Positions 23,398-35,348 of a stretch of 64,000 nt of DNA are shown here, in pieces (the stretch's first letter is position 1; each line of letters begins with the position of its first letter). A program made the position numbers and the translations under genes. This DNA comes from Clonostachys chloroleuca. Lineage: Eukaryota > Ascomycota > Sordariomycetes > Hypocreales > Bionectriaceae. Location of the stretch: positions 32,178,001-32,242,000 of the forward strand of contig JBANAY010000003.1 in assembly GCA_037952775.1 (NCBI GenBank), read 5' to 3'. The notes beneath the pieces were generated by a model. That model had not been told where the DNA came from. It did not search any database and was given only the letters and a program-made list of their open reading frames with translations.

Positions 23398-24657
23398 ATG
23401 TCGCTGGAATACATATATGTTGTTCGTCATGGAGTAAGTCGGATTCATGCCTCGCTGACTAGCGGTGCAAGTTAATTGTTGCCATCCGAGCCGAGGCAAA
23501 TGAGAGATCTCAACGCAACACGCATCGTGAACCACCCAAGACTGACAAGAATGCTTTTGACGCAACTCAGTTCCGCGGGTCCTGGAACGTCGATCCTAGG
23601 ACGGGAGTCTACTCGACTACGGTTCCCACGCCGACTGGCATCGCGGCTGACCCGGCGCTTACTTCCCACGGGACTCGCCAGGCCGAGGAGCTCGGCCATC
23701 ACTTGATGACACTTGACCCGCCTATTGATGCCGTGTATTCAAGTCCCTACTATCGCTGCCTCCAGACCATCTCCCCCTTTGTGGAGCTTTCCCGTCGCCA
23801 GGTAGAAGCGTCATCGGGGGCACTGCCTTCTGATGGCGCGGCTGCCTCTGCGACCTCCATCCGGCCAGAGCATGGCCTGGGAGAATGGTTCGGCCTTGCC
23901 CCCTTTGACCATCCTCAGCCTGCGCTAGTGAAGGTCCTTAAGGAGAAATTCCCAGCCGTCTGTGAGGACTACAGTTCAACCACGCATGCATCTATCAAGG
24001 GGGAGACCTTGACGCAGCTCTACGAGCGGATAGCGACGTCGGTCCGCGCCATTATTGAGAGTTGCGATAATGAGGGAAAGAGAGCAGTGGTGCTGTGCAC
24101 ACACGCTGCTGTGGTCATCGCCCTTGGGAGAATATTGACAGGCTGCATCCCCGATGATCCCTCAGTGCAAGATTTCGGTGCCTTCACCTGTGGCCTGAGC
24201 GTCTTCAGGAGACCAGCTGCCGCCGCCACCGGTGGGGAGAAACAGCAGCAGGACCAAGCCCAGTGTCGGCCGGCAGGGCCGCCTGTAAGGGAGGGAGAAG
24301 CAGCCCATGTGTCGGATGCAGCACCAGCAATGTCGGATGAGAGCAAGGAGAGACCAAGCCCTCTGGAAGTGGTTCCACCGTGGCGTTGCGAATCAAACAG
24401 CGATTGCAGCTTTCTAAGTTCAGGGGCCGAAAGAGGATGGTGAGTTTTCCAAACCACTGCTTTGCTGCCTGCCCTCTCCCAGTTCTCCTTTTTTTCCTTT
24501 CCTTTCCTTTTTTATCCCTTCCCCCGAACTGCTGCCACATTGAAGGGGTCTATGCTAATCCGGATTTTCCTACCTATGCAGGATGTTTTTTGGCGACGAG
24601 TCGTTTCTCGAACTGGGGCCCATGTCTCAAGCTCCAAGTTTCGGTACGAAACTATAG
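23398..24657 (+). CDS. Histidine phosphatase-superfamily protein, TFIIIC tau55-like
   Basis: Exons 23398-23433, 23571-24439 and 24582-24657, 326 aa. The first exon is only 36 nt and encodes MSLEYIYVVRHG, which ends in the RHG motif carrying the nucleophilic histidine. Exon 2 gives FRGSWNVDP, TSHGTRQAEELG, SSPYYRCLQT, a possible acidic catalytic residue in GLGEWF, and the second histidine in VLCTHAAVV. The end, CSFLSSGAERGW joined to MFFGDESF, resembles the corresponding part of yeast tau55 (Tfc7), a TFIIIC subunit with an N-terminal phosphatase-like domain. The protein stops soon after this point, so no C-terminal TFIIIC-interaction region is visible. It may be a TFIIIC subunit or a free phosphatase. 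Introns are 137 and 142 nt with clear branch sites. Confidence 0.85.
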
Positions 24658-27600
24658 GAAGACAAGAATTAGGTCCATGCCTCGGAGTAGGGAGGTCTAC
24701 AGAAAATCAGCCGCAATCGGGCATTGCCTTGACGGCGCCGTCAGATAATTCATCAGATCTCAAGAAAAGAAAAAAAAGAAAGAAAAAGAAAAAAAAAAGG
24801 AAAAGAAACAAAAAACCAATTATGGGCCTCTGATCCGTCTAAAGTCATGAATCCCCACCACTTTAGCCTTACTCTTGCAGCACAGAAAGAGACCTTCTAC
24901 ACCTATAAGTTAGCCTGTTTCATTCGCGTCGTACACGGGTGGCATGGCGAGCCAGCTCGAACGTGGCTTGAGTGAGTCGGGCTGGGCATCGCTGTGATGA
25001 GAATAGTGGCTCTGAAGATGGCCCGCGTAGGGACGTGTGTGGGGAAAGCTCGAGAGTCGCTAAAGTGAAACTCTTGAAATTTGCGTCTGACCAGAGACCA
25101 GAGCGGCCGATTCCCCTTTCCGACCCAAGAAGCTAGCAGTTTCCTAGTTTTTGATGGCTCACAGAGGCCCATGGAGCGAGTCTCCTCGCTGTGAATAATT
25201 GCCCCCCCCCCCTTTACGTGCGTCCTGGTGAAAGCAGTTTAGTGTGATGTTCTCATCAGGGTCCTCAGGTCAAAGCAATCGATTTGTGAGGGTCATTATA
25301 GAGTGTGGGGTAAACACCCATGGCTGCGTTTCCAATGGCAATCGGAGTGCTCCGGCGCTTATCGATCCTCGTGGAGAGACTCTAAGTGCAAAAAAGGTCG
25401 AAAAATGCAGGCGAAAATGGGGAATGAGGAGCTGGGGCTGAGGAAGATCACCAGCTGTGGTGAAACAAACCGTTGCCACCCCGCCGGGAGCGGTTACTGC
25501 ACCCTGAATACCATGGAAGCGTCTCGAGTCTGTACGTGGAAATAATCCCGTCTTACGGGTGGTCCTCTTCAAGACAAAATAGAGCTTCCAAGAGGCGGCT
25601 GGAGATGAGTGTGGCGAGGCGAGACAGCGAGCCGCCCCAGGAATTCTTGGACATACAGGACGGCGATGGCTGCGTGTGTGTGGATAAGCCAATGCTCGAT
25701 GATGACGGAAATACGCAAGGGTGTCCTGCAAGGAAGAGTCAATGTCTGATTACGACGTGTCGATTCTTGAGCTAGACGCTTTTGCATCTGTATTGGATCT
25801 CGCAGGTGGGTAGATGGATCGGTGGTGGGCTGAGTACGAGTAGGGGAGTCACAGAGACACAGAGTAGGTAGGATACGTCTTGACGAGGAGATTGGAAGCA
25901 TGGAGTTGGCTCGGAAGAGGTCGAAGAGATTACCTATCTATCTTGGCAGTGTCAGGGCAAAGTCATATGGGTGCCACAAGAGGACCGTGTGCTAGTTGAA
26001 TGACAACATGAGTGTCGAAGTTCCAGTAAATGAAGCAGTTGGTCATCATGTCTGGTTTTAGGGGCAAGGTGCCTGGGTGCCTCATCTTCAAGACGAAACA
26101 AAGAAAGAAAGGACTCTGCAGTGATGAGAGGCTAAAACAACACATGCACCTAGTACTAGATCTCAAGGCGGGATGGGCGGAGCTCTGCTTACTACCTCAG
26201 CAGATTGTTGGGAGGTTGAGGGCCATTGTTTCCTTGAGAGCGGCTGGATAGCGCCAGACTAATAGTCGGCAAGGGACCTAGCGTGTGGGGTCGGCTACGA
26301 TATCTTCTCTCAGTGTTAGGCGTCGGAGATCGAACTTGCCCCCTGCACATCGCGCCTTCCATTGTAGGTGCGTACATAGCGAAGCGCCTGCCGACATCTG
26401 TGTCGGGGACGGACGCGGCAGGCAGGACGTGCAGACGATTACTCCGTACGTGATGTACATACCAACCAGGGCTGCTGATGTATTCCTGCATTCATCTGCA
26501 TGCTGCATGTACATGGCCACCAAGTATAGGAGGGTCCCACAGTCTTCTCAGCTCTCCTTTTTGTGACTTGACAATCTCCCAAGCCATTTTCCCTCAGGCC
26601 TGCATTGGCTCCCATTATGTGCAGCCTTTCTCAGCCAACAAAGCGGCCCAAGAAGTGCTGCACTGCATGTCCAGCCGGATTTGGCATAAGTGGTCTCTCT
26701 AGAGGCGGCCTTCTTCACACCTCGGCATGCCACCACCATCAGTCGCGGGCATCATGCTCTGGTCCTTTCTTGACTGCCCTATTCAGGTGGGGAAAAGCAA
26801 AGAGAGAAGCAGCTCGCAGCAGCTGTTGGTAGTCCAAAGAGCCCTAGTCATGCAGAACTGGTCACAATTGCGAGTGGAAGGCAGACTGACAGACTGCGCA
26901 AGAACAGCGTGCATCATGTCCTCGTTAACCATTGGAATTGTTGGTCGCCACCCAAACATCGGACGCTGAGTCTGCCAATATTTCGACTCTCGGGCTTGGG
27001 AGGAGTTGGTCAAGACTAAGACTACAACTTTTCACGCCACATTGGCGCCCGATTTTGCCCTTTTGGCCCCGGCCTTGCCCAGAGCGAGACCTGCGAACGT
27101 TTAAGACATGCTCACCCCACCTGGAGGCGCGCTGCCCATCGATGTATACCACCTGCAGGCCTTTCCCATCGCTACAGATGGCTTACATACATATAATCAA
27201 GGTTAGAGGGGCAGCTACTGTACAAAGCACCGAGGTGCAAAGGCCTGCCGGATTACATGTCAGATCTCGTCTAATTCAAAGGTTCTTGCTTGCTTTTTCT
27301 TTTCCTACCCTACCCCCTACATGTACATGCCTACTACCTATGTATGTACGTACGACGCGTTTGCCTGCCCTCATTCCAACCCCAAGCTGTTGATCTCTCT
27401 CACCATTCAGCCATCACAGTTGTCTCCCACAGACAAGATCACCCCGACCCGTGTTCCCCGATGGGGTAAGATGGGGTATACATGCTTCATTCCTTCAATA
27501 TGGCAGGCAGTTCGAGACGTACGAGTCCCACCCACACTTGGAGTTCCGTTTACTGAAGCAAATGCTCTCTAACACACTGTTTTCAGTTTATTTCCGATCT

Positions 27601-28918
27601 AAGCAAGGCATAATTATGTGAATAAACCCTTCATCATGTCGTGCTTGATACTATCCGACCACCTGGAAAATACCACGGCTTGTATTCATTAGTATTGTTG
27701 CTAGTGAATGCAAGGGTTGGCACCAACACATGCACAACGGAACAGGCTTATCCTTGCATGGCGCTTGCATTTAGTTCCAGTTAGCACGACTGAGGCTGGA
27801 TGGTTGACGTTACACAGCCTTCTAGTCTGACCAATGCAGATAACGCCAGTCAAAGCCCACAGGCCGCAGAGGTGGGCATCCCGTCCAACTAGATCTATCC
27901 CGACACCCATGTAGAGATTGTTCAGCGAGATTTTCAAACTGTGGCGCTTTCTCTGAGTCTGAGCTCTCTTTCGGATGATCATGCCAAGGTTCAAGCTCGG
28001 TCAGATCCGGCTGGTGTATGGCGATCAGAGGACCGTGCGTGCGAGTCTTCAATAACAGTACTGCCCAATTGTTCTCTGTTTGCCCCCTCGAGTTCAGCTG
28101 CCGACTAATAGGCAACGAAGTACGTACCGGCCCAAGGCACGCCTGGATGTGCATTATGGAAGTTTGTGCTGTTGGTTGGGTTGATCCATAATGCCGCCTC
28201 TTTTGTTGTTGACCATCCTGCCCTCTCAAATTTCCAGGCAGTGCATCACCTACATTGGTCGGCCTCGTCATCTTTCTGTCTTAGGAACAAATATGCCAAT
28301 CTTAACACGGGCAGTTCGTCTGCCTTGGCTCAGACGGAGAAGAAGCAAAATCACTCGCACAGAGACTACAACGCAGAGGCTAACTTGCTAGCTTGTCTTG
28401 GATCGCCGCAGGTACCTGTTCCTCGAATCTACGCATTGATCCCTTTTCCGTGTATAGTTCTTGTTTTATGCTCTAGCCATTGGGGTTGGTCTGTCATTTT
28501 TCGCTAAACTGGATAGAGGGACACACAGACACCCAACCTTCCAGCTAGAGCTCCTTTCTTTTGCCCATATATGTTGATTCAGGTACTAGGCTCAAAACAA
28601 GAAACAATTCGAACTATACGGACTGGGTCGAATTGGACTTGGTGCCGTAAAGATGTTTGCCGTCCAATGGCCACACGTTCTCTGGCACCCACCTTCTCCT
28701 GCTTGGCAGAGTCGTTGGTGGCTGCCATTTCCCTACCCCATTCACACTCGACATCCATTCTCTATATATTAATATCTCCCCCTCTCCCTCCCTCGTCGAC
28801 TCAGACCCTTATGTCTTAATACCCGCTTCACTTGACCATCTCTACACATAATTTCCAATTGCGGAGGTGCTTTGGATTGCCTGACCAGCACTCAGGGAGA
28901 CACTGGGTGCCCTGAATC
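24658..28918. other. 4.3-kb gene-free spacer
   Basis: No ORF with protein-like composition and an ATG start. Visible features are a purine-only tract (24762-24808), a C11 run (25202-25212) and, close to the next gene, C/T-rich sequence typical of a 5' leader (about 28740-28860). No tRNA or transposon remains recognised. Confidence 0.55.
24762..24808 (+). repeat. 47-nt purine-only (A-rich, GA) tract
   Basis: An uninterrupted run of A and G, mostly A, about 100 nt after the stop codon of the tau55-like gene. It is probably part of its 3' flank. Low-complexity only. Confidence 0.85.
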
Positions 28919-30046
28919 ATGAGCTTAACTCAAGCCCTGCCAATCCACGACACACTCTCTTATCCACCGTCGAGGAAGATGAGCCTGAAGCATCTTTCAG
29001 ACATCCCGACCCCACCGCCCTCTAGAGAGGGCTCATTCAATAGTGATGTTGAATCGGTCTGCAGCAGCGTATCATCAGAGATTCGTACTCCTCACAGGCG
29101 ATCCCCTCATACCGAGACTGATGGTATGTCTTGTGATATTTACCCTCTTCAATGAGAGAAGAATCTAACGACAAATTGCAGACGTATCAAGACCGCCAAG
29201 TCGGAATGATGATGCCTCAATTGCCCCCCTCGCGTACCCGGCTTCGTCGCCCGCCTCTTCCATCAAACTACCTAGCTATAACGAGTTCTTGGATGGAGTC
29301 AAAGCCATGGGCCAATCCTTCGAACCAGCTCCCTCTTGGTCACCAGTAACAACACCTCGCAGCATCAGTCACGGTCTGTACGACCAACAGCCGACGCCTT
29401 CGCACTATTCCTACCAAGGCACCAGTCCCTACACCCCCCACGATTACTCTGGCTCCCCTCATCAGTATCCTCCGCCACCATACGGTTACGACGGCTATCC
29501 AAACCCAGCCACAGACCCCGAGGGAAGGCACATCAACAAGAAGTACTCAACAGAGGAAGGAGACTTCATCATCTACGCATGGCACGACAAGAAGCTCAAG
29601 TGGCAGGCCATCAAACAAGAGTACGCTATGATTTTCGGTAAAAAGCCGAGGCGAACGGTCCAAGGCCTGCAGGCATGGTACTACAGGATGAACCAGAAAA
29701 TTCCAGTCTGGGACAGTGATGGTTGGCTCATTTTTGACGGAGAGGACGAGCTTGAGCCACGACAAGTCAGTATCAAATGCCGCGAAAGGGACCAGGGCCG
29801 AAGGCGAGTGCCTGAGCTCATGGGCCTTGCCCAACGATACCCAGAGCGGCTCATGGGCTATCACTGGGTCGATCCAGAAATTAAGCAGCAAGCCAGAGAT
29901 TGGGGTACGTCGACGCCCCCCACCCACTCTTTGATATGCGTAATAATTATACTAATATGTTCTTCACAGCGGCAAAGCGAGAGCTTCAGTACCGAGAGCG
30001 CCGAGAGAGACGAAAGAAGAAGGAGGCACGAAGGGCGCGGCTGTAG
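28919..30046 (+). CDS. Fungal protein with SANT/Myb-like domain
   Basis: Exons 28919-29123, 29182-29904 and 29970-30046, 334 aa. Introns are 58 and 65 nt; the first has a CTAAC branch. The N-terminal half is disordered, rich in P, S and Y (TPPPSREGS, QYPPPPYGYDGYP). The conserved half begins at KKYSTEEGDFIIYAWHD, continues through WQAIKQEYAMIFGKKP and RTVQGLQAWYYRMNQKIPVW, and resembles a SANT/Myb helix-turn-helix with regularly spaced tryptophans. A segment KCRERDQGRRR and a highly basic C-terminal helix (YRERRERRKKKEARRARL, completed by exon 3) follow, suggesting a nuclear DNA-binding protein. The family is fungal and, as far as I know, uncharacterised. The 4.3-kb empty upstream region would suit a developmentally controlled gene. 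Confidence 0.75.
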
Positions 30047-31759
30047 TTTCGGCCGTTTCCCCCCGTCTCACCTTGTCAATCTCAATTTCGATGCATCAAT
30101 TCACAGGAAAAGCTTAGCGCCAAGGAGTATTGGATTCGGACACACAAGATGTGATCATCAACAACTAGAATAATGAGACAAGGAATTGGTTACGCGATGG
30201 ACTGGCAGGCATGTTTATTCTTATTTTTCTTTATTCTCTTTTTCTCTCTTGAATCCGCTTCTTTCATTTCTCCTTTCTTTTCTTTTCTCTGTATAATTTA
30301 AACCTTTTCCCACAGACATGATGTAATCTTGTTATACATTCTGGGAGTTGGTTGGCTCTAATACGCCCCCAACGTGTATGGCCTCGCTACTAGGCGAGGC
30401 AGTATTTAGGCATTGATAATGAAAATCGCATGACCATAAATGGAACGACAGAAACACACGTGCCGGCTTTGCTCAGGAATCTTAAAATGCGTAGATCCTT
30501 GTTGTGTAGAATGGCCCGAACAATCACTGCCCGTGTGTCTGACTCGGAGTATTGACTACACGCGCGGGGGATAACACCAACCACACCCCACCCCATGCTG
30601 TAGGCGGCCACAACAATCTGCAGATACACACACAAACACACACACACACACACACACGCCCAGCTAGAAATTGGGGGGAAGACGCCTCGTGACCGGAACC
30701 TTCACCAACCAAACACCCCTCGCGTGGGCATCCTGCAACACATGGCAGACCCCATGTTGGCTAAACTCGCTCTCTGCCTTGTATCAATAGGAACTTGGGT
30801 AAGTAGGCCACGCTGACCGAAGGGCCATTGTGAGAGCCACCCGTCTCGTTCTATTGAGTCGGGTGAAAATCTCCTTGGCACATGCCCGCGCTAGCTGCTC
30901 GGTAAGGTAGGTAGCAGAGAAGGCTGGCTCGCTTCTGAATGGAGGGAGAAGAATAGCGGAAGTGAAAATAGTGTGCCAAGGCTCCTTGTTAATCTGCGGA
31001 TCCCCATTCCAGCCTCATTGAAGATTCAGCCGCAGGAGGTGTATTGTCTGCGATGTGTTCAGGTTGGTCGTCTTATTGCTATTGAAGAAACGGCACAGAC
31101 CGTTTGCTGCCCTTGGGGACAAAAGCAAAGACCCAACACCAACATTCCGGCGGTCGCAGATGCTTTAATTTTAGCAATTGGTAATGCATCGTGGTCATGG
31201 CCATGCAGCCCGAGCCATGTGCCCCCTTGGTAAGCTAGTATTGTGGGATCCAATGGCGGCTAGATTGTTCGGACGCCTGCATTTGATTGTTTCTCCGGGA
31301 CGAGGGAGTGCACCATCCGAGCTTATCTGCATGCGGCGGAGGGCTTAGCAATGGAAACCCATGTTTATTTTCACTCGGCTACCTGCAAAGACGTGGGGTT
31401 TGATGCACCATGCGTGGCGGTAGGTAAATGAATGCATACCCCGTACATACATCTCGGGCGTTTGATCAAACAGCAATCCCTTGCTCCCCGACCCTCCATT
31501 TCCTCGCCGTCCCCCCACCCTTTTCTCTCCTAGTGCTGTGTGGGAGTATAGACTATGCATCCGCGGCCAATAGAACCCGGCCCCGCCTTGCTTTTGTCCT
31601 AGGTGACGATGAAGATTATGCAGGCTGCCGTATTGAAGGAAGAAACTTTCCTCGGTCCCTGCCCGGCCTATGTATTAGGTTACTTTTTAGGATTAAGTAG
31701 CATGAAGTGGGAGGGAGCTGAGGTTTTTAGCGTTGCGACCGAAGACCGTGGCTGACCGG
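30047..31759. other. 1.7-kb convergent spacer
   Basis: It lies between the 3' ends of the SANT-like gene and IWR1, which is long for a tail-to-tail spacer. It contains a CA repeat (30626-30657). No coding signal recognised. Confidence 0.55.
30626..30657 (+). repeat. CA dinucleotide microsatellite
   Basis: About 16 CA units with one interruption (AAA) near 30634. It lies in the convergent spacer and is not coding. Confidence 0.9.
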
Positions 31760-33213
31760 TCAAGGTCGACTCCTCATCGGCATGTCGGGCTTTCGTCGCA
31801 TGTAGTTCTTGATGCGAGCCATGGTCAGATCATCGTCGTCGCCCTCCAGTACCATGTCATCACTGGCCTCTGAGTAGCGATCGTTGTCGAATTCCTCATC
31901 ATCCGAAGCGTTCATGTTCCTGTAATGGTAAGGGTTGCGACCAAACTCATCGTCGGACTCGACTTCGTCTTCTGGATAATCTGCAGTGTAGTGGTTTTCA
32001 GCTGGTAAGACATGAAGGTTAGCTGGATACAGAAAATGTTTGTGAACACGATGGGGGTCTAACCATTTTCATCTTCATCTTCGTCAATGAGGTCGTCGTC
32101 GTCCTCACGCTCCGGCCCGAAGAATAGATAGTCATCTTCTTCGCCTTCCAGGACAAGAACACCCACGTCGGCAGGCGAAGTGTCCATTGCCATCGAATGT
32201 GCAGGAATTCGCACGTATTCGTCAATGACCCAATCGCCATCGTCTCCATCCTCTTCCATACCATCCTCGCCACTAGCATCGGTCATGGGTGTATCTGAGG
32301 AGCTCGGCACTTGCAAGCCTGCGGTCTGCTCGGGGTGGCGCTCCGCGAAGCGCTTTTCGGGTGCCTTGGGTCGAAACTTGAGCTTTGGCGATTGTTGTTT
32401 CTGGCTCTCTCGCTCCATCTCCTGAAGATTTGCACCAATCTCATTGAGGACCCATTGATTCATATCAGCAGTCCTCTGATCCATGTTAACGCCATGAGGC
32501 TTGCTAAAAGAATCTGGAAGGGGCACCCGACTTGGCGTGTCCGGCTGGGGAGATCTAGCTCGAGGGGTTCTTGGCTTCTTGTAGAGCCGAACAGGCTCAT
32601 TCGCATCTGTGGCCTTCTCGCGCTCGGGGCCGTTACTCTGCCGCAATGCGTCCTGTGAACCATTTGCTCCCCCGAGCTTCTGGCGGATCTTCTCGGCCAT
32701 CTGCTTTTGTCTCCTCTCGACGAACACTGCGGGGCTGGATCGACTCTTCTTGGAAATTCCTTGGCCTGCGGTATTGTTGTTTGCTGCCGTCATAACAGCA
32801 CGGGAGAGATGGAACCGGCGAGGCTCGGGCTTCAAACGTTGCTGACTAGGCCTCAAAGATATCACCCTCGGCTTTGGCGCAGTAGTTTCGGATGAGCCCG
32901 TTCCGGGGGCACTTGGAGACTCATTCTGGGGTTTCGAGACGTGGATGACCGGCATCACAGCTTGAGGAGGTCGTGGGACAAGACCAGAAGCTGAGGCAGT
33001 CACCTCGCGTCGTTGGTAGACCCAATTGGTTCCCGTGCGATGCCGCTTGGTGGTGCCATCTTCGAACTCTGAAAGGGATACAGGTTAGATGGCGAGAATG
33101 GGATGAGCAGTCAGGAGGTGATAGTGTTGTCAAAACGCACGGAGGAAGGTGACGGGGGCGGCATCCTCATCCCGCTTTCGCTTGACGCGGATGAGTTGGG
33201 GTGGGATCGACAT
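31760..33213 (-). CDS. IWR1: Iwr1-like RNA polymerase II nuclear import factor
   Basis: Exons 33213-33141, 33068-32064 and 32001-31760 on the minus strand, 439 aa. The N-terminus MSIPPQLIRVKRKRDEDA joins through a 72-nt intron to QFEDGTTKRHRTG. A long disordered middle part follows, with a helix MNQWVLNEIGANLQEMER. The Iwr1 domain is acidic and aromatic: DWVIDEYVRIPA, LEGEEDDYLFFGPE, then across the 62-nt intron AENHYTADYPEDEVESDDE, FGRNPYHYRN and EEFDNDRYSEASDD. In yeast, Iwr1 binds assembled Pol II between its two large subunits and brings it into the nucleus with importin alpha, using an N-terminal signal; KRKR near residue 12 fits that role. All splice phases agree. Confidence 0.9.
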
Positions 33214-35348
33214 GGCTAGGAGCTTCGGTGACTCAGTTTAGAGTCACGAATTCCAGATATTAAGAGAAATTTAGAAGCAAGTCATGAATTAGGACGTTGT
33301 TGTCGGGATGATTGCTCTGTTGGTTGGCCTGCTGGCTTGACTAGAATAGTGGTGAGGGGATGATTAAGCTGTGATGCTGAGATAAGAAATTTGTCTTGAT
33401 CAAATGTGGATGCCTCTTTTTCAATAGTGGGGCCATCCGCCAACTTCCCGCCAACATCCCTAGCTACCCGCCTGACTTACATCATCCACCACGACAGCAG
33501 AGGTCGTAATATTGAGGTAACGGATGGAGATACATGCTGGATACGTGCCAAGAATCAGAGAAGCTTGGCCGCCCGTCTTGAGCCTGTCGCCCGCGGTGCC
33601 AGCATTTGGATATCAACTACAATCAGAACCCATTCAGCCCGTCATGCCAGGCGCAAGCCCCGATAAATACTAAGACGGCTGCAGGCATCAAGCAACGATC
33701 CACCTTCGTGGTACCTGAAAGTCGCTTCGTCATGGCCATGCGCAAACCGGCATGTCTCCTGCATGTCATCGAGAGTAGCATTCTGCGGTAGAAACAATCA
33801 ATGCCCCTGGTCCAATTGAGCACCAGCTTCGTTTCGCCTTTCGCCAATCTGCACCGGTCCGGCGGACCAAGACCTGTCTATCTTTTTCCAGCTCCGGTGC
33901 TCAACTCGCTACTACCTACCAGAATTGAGATGGAAGCTGGGGAAGTGGATTCCGCTCCATAACCGTAGCAATAGTGGGACAGAAAGCGCGCTGCGATGAT
34001 GGAACCTGGTCAACAATCATGATGCACCTGAATACCGCCTGGTTGATCGAACGCAACTGAGGCCAATCCCGCGGCCGCATTGAAGCACCCCTCTTTGGTT
34101 TCAACGGCGTATGGACCTCGTAGCCCTGGAGCCCTCCCACAAGCACTGCCTGACAGTCTAGGCTGGGTTGACGGAGGGGAGGCATTCCGGCTGAGCCCGT
34201 GCCATTGGTGCCATCGCCCCATGACCATGGCCTTCCATGCCTTGCCAACCGCCTCATTGCAAGGCAGGCATGCACCATTTCCAAGGTCTGTAGGACCATA
34301 TTCATGCGCCGTCGCCGTAGGCTATCCTCCAAGGCAGCCCATTGGCCTTGGCCTGGTGGTTTTTACACGCCAGAAGAGTCCAAGCCCCTTGCTAGACGGC
34401 AGTAGATCAGACCACCCCTCATCAAGCGGTCCGTCCGCCGCCTGTTGTTTTCAAACAGGCACAATTGCACACGCATATGCTCAAGCCCATCCTTCCACCG
34501 GCCTAGGCGGTACCTGGCATCCCACGGTCATGCACCAAACCTGGGATTCAGCGCCAGCTCAAACTCTGATCCCGTCTCCACACCTCTTTCCCATCGTCAT
34601 CGCTCTCAGCTGTGCCCATTTGCGTGCCACCCCCATCCGGTCGCCACCATCGATCGCATCGCCATTTATTACTTGTGCTCTCCCCTCTCCTCTTCTTCCC
34701 AGTTTCCCGGTGTCAAGTTCAACGGGCAGGCTGTTGGCACTGTCGATCTTCTACGACCCATCTACCTACCTACCTACCTTGGTGGGCAACCATCCCTCCA
34801 TCACATCCATCAATGCACCTTTTAAAGTCGTGTAGCATAGTGCATTCTTCACTCGACCCCACCCCTCCTCGCCTTCTTGCCTCTCGTCATCGTTTGTCAA
34901 TTGAATACCCGATCTCGAGTATTGCATATCTCTTATATATAACTCCACGGGTGTGCATACGACGACAGGATACCTTGCCAGCTTCATCCATACCTGCTAG
35001 ATATCAGGCCATTCTTGTTTGAACAACCATCCTATCTACTACACCACCCTTCCGCTATCCCTCTCGCTCTGCCCCAATCTACTTACCGACTGCACGACAA
35101 ACAGACTGTGACCTCCTACCTTGAGCAACCCTCTCAATATCCAGTTAGCGTACATCGCTGCCTAAGTACTCACAAAAGCACATCGACCATCAAGCTTGCC
35201 TGCCGTGGACTCGCCAGCTCTATCTCTCCGGCAAGAACAGCAGCGCCACATTATCCCACGTGTCATCGCAAGAGACCACAGCCTTGTAAATCTAACATAA
35301 TCCCTAATAGCGGACTTACTGCATATTCAATTTTCCCACATCGTCGAA
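33214..35348. other. 2.1-kb divergent spacer, IWR1 / CBM48 gene
   Basis: The right half is C/T-rich with a CTAC tetranucleotide repeat (34762-34778) and looks like promoter plus 5' leader of the CBM48 gene. A 251-codon open frame at 34080-34835 begins at TTG, has no recognisable domain and is rejected as a gene. Confidence 0.55.

Noticed and set aside
34080..34835. 251-codon plus-strand open frame
   Set aside because: Begins at TTG, Ser/Pro/His low-complexity translation, lies in the C/T-rich promoter and leader of the CBM48 gene, no domain seen.
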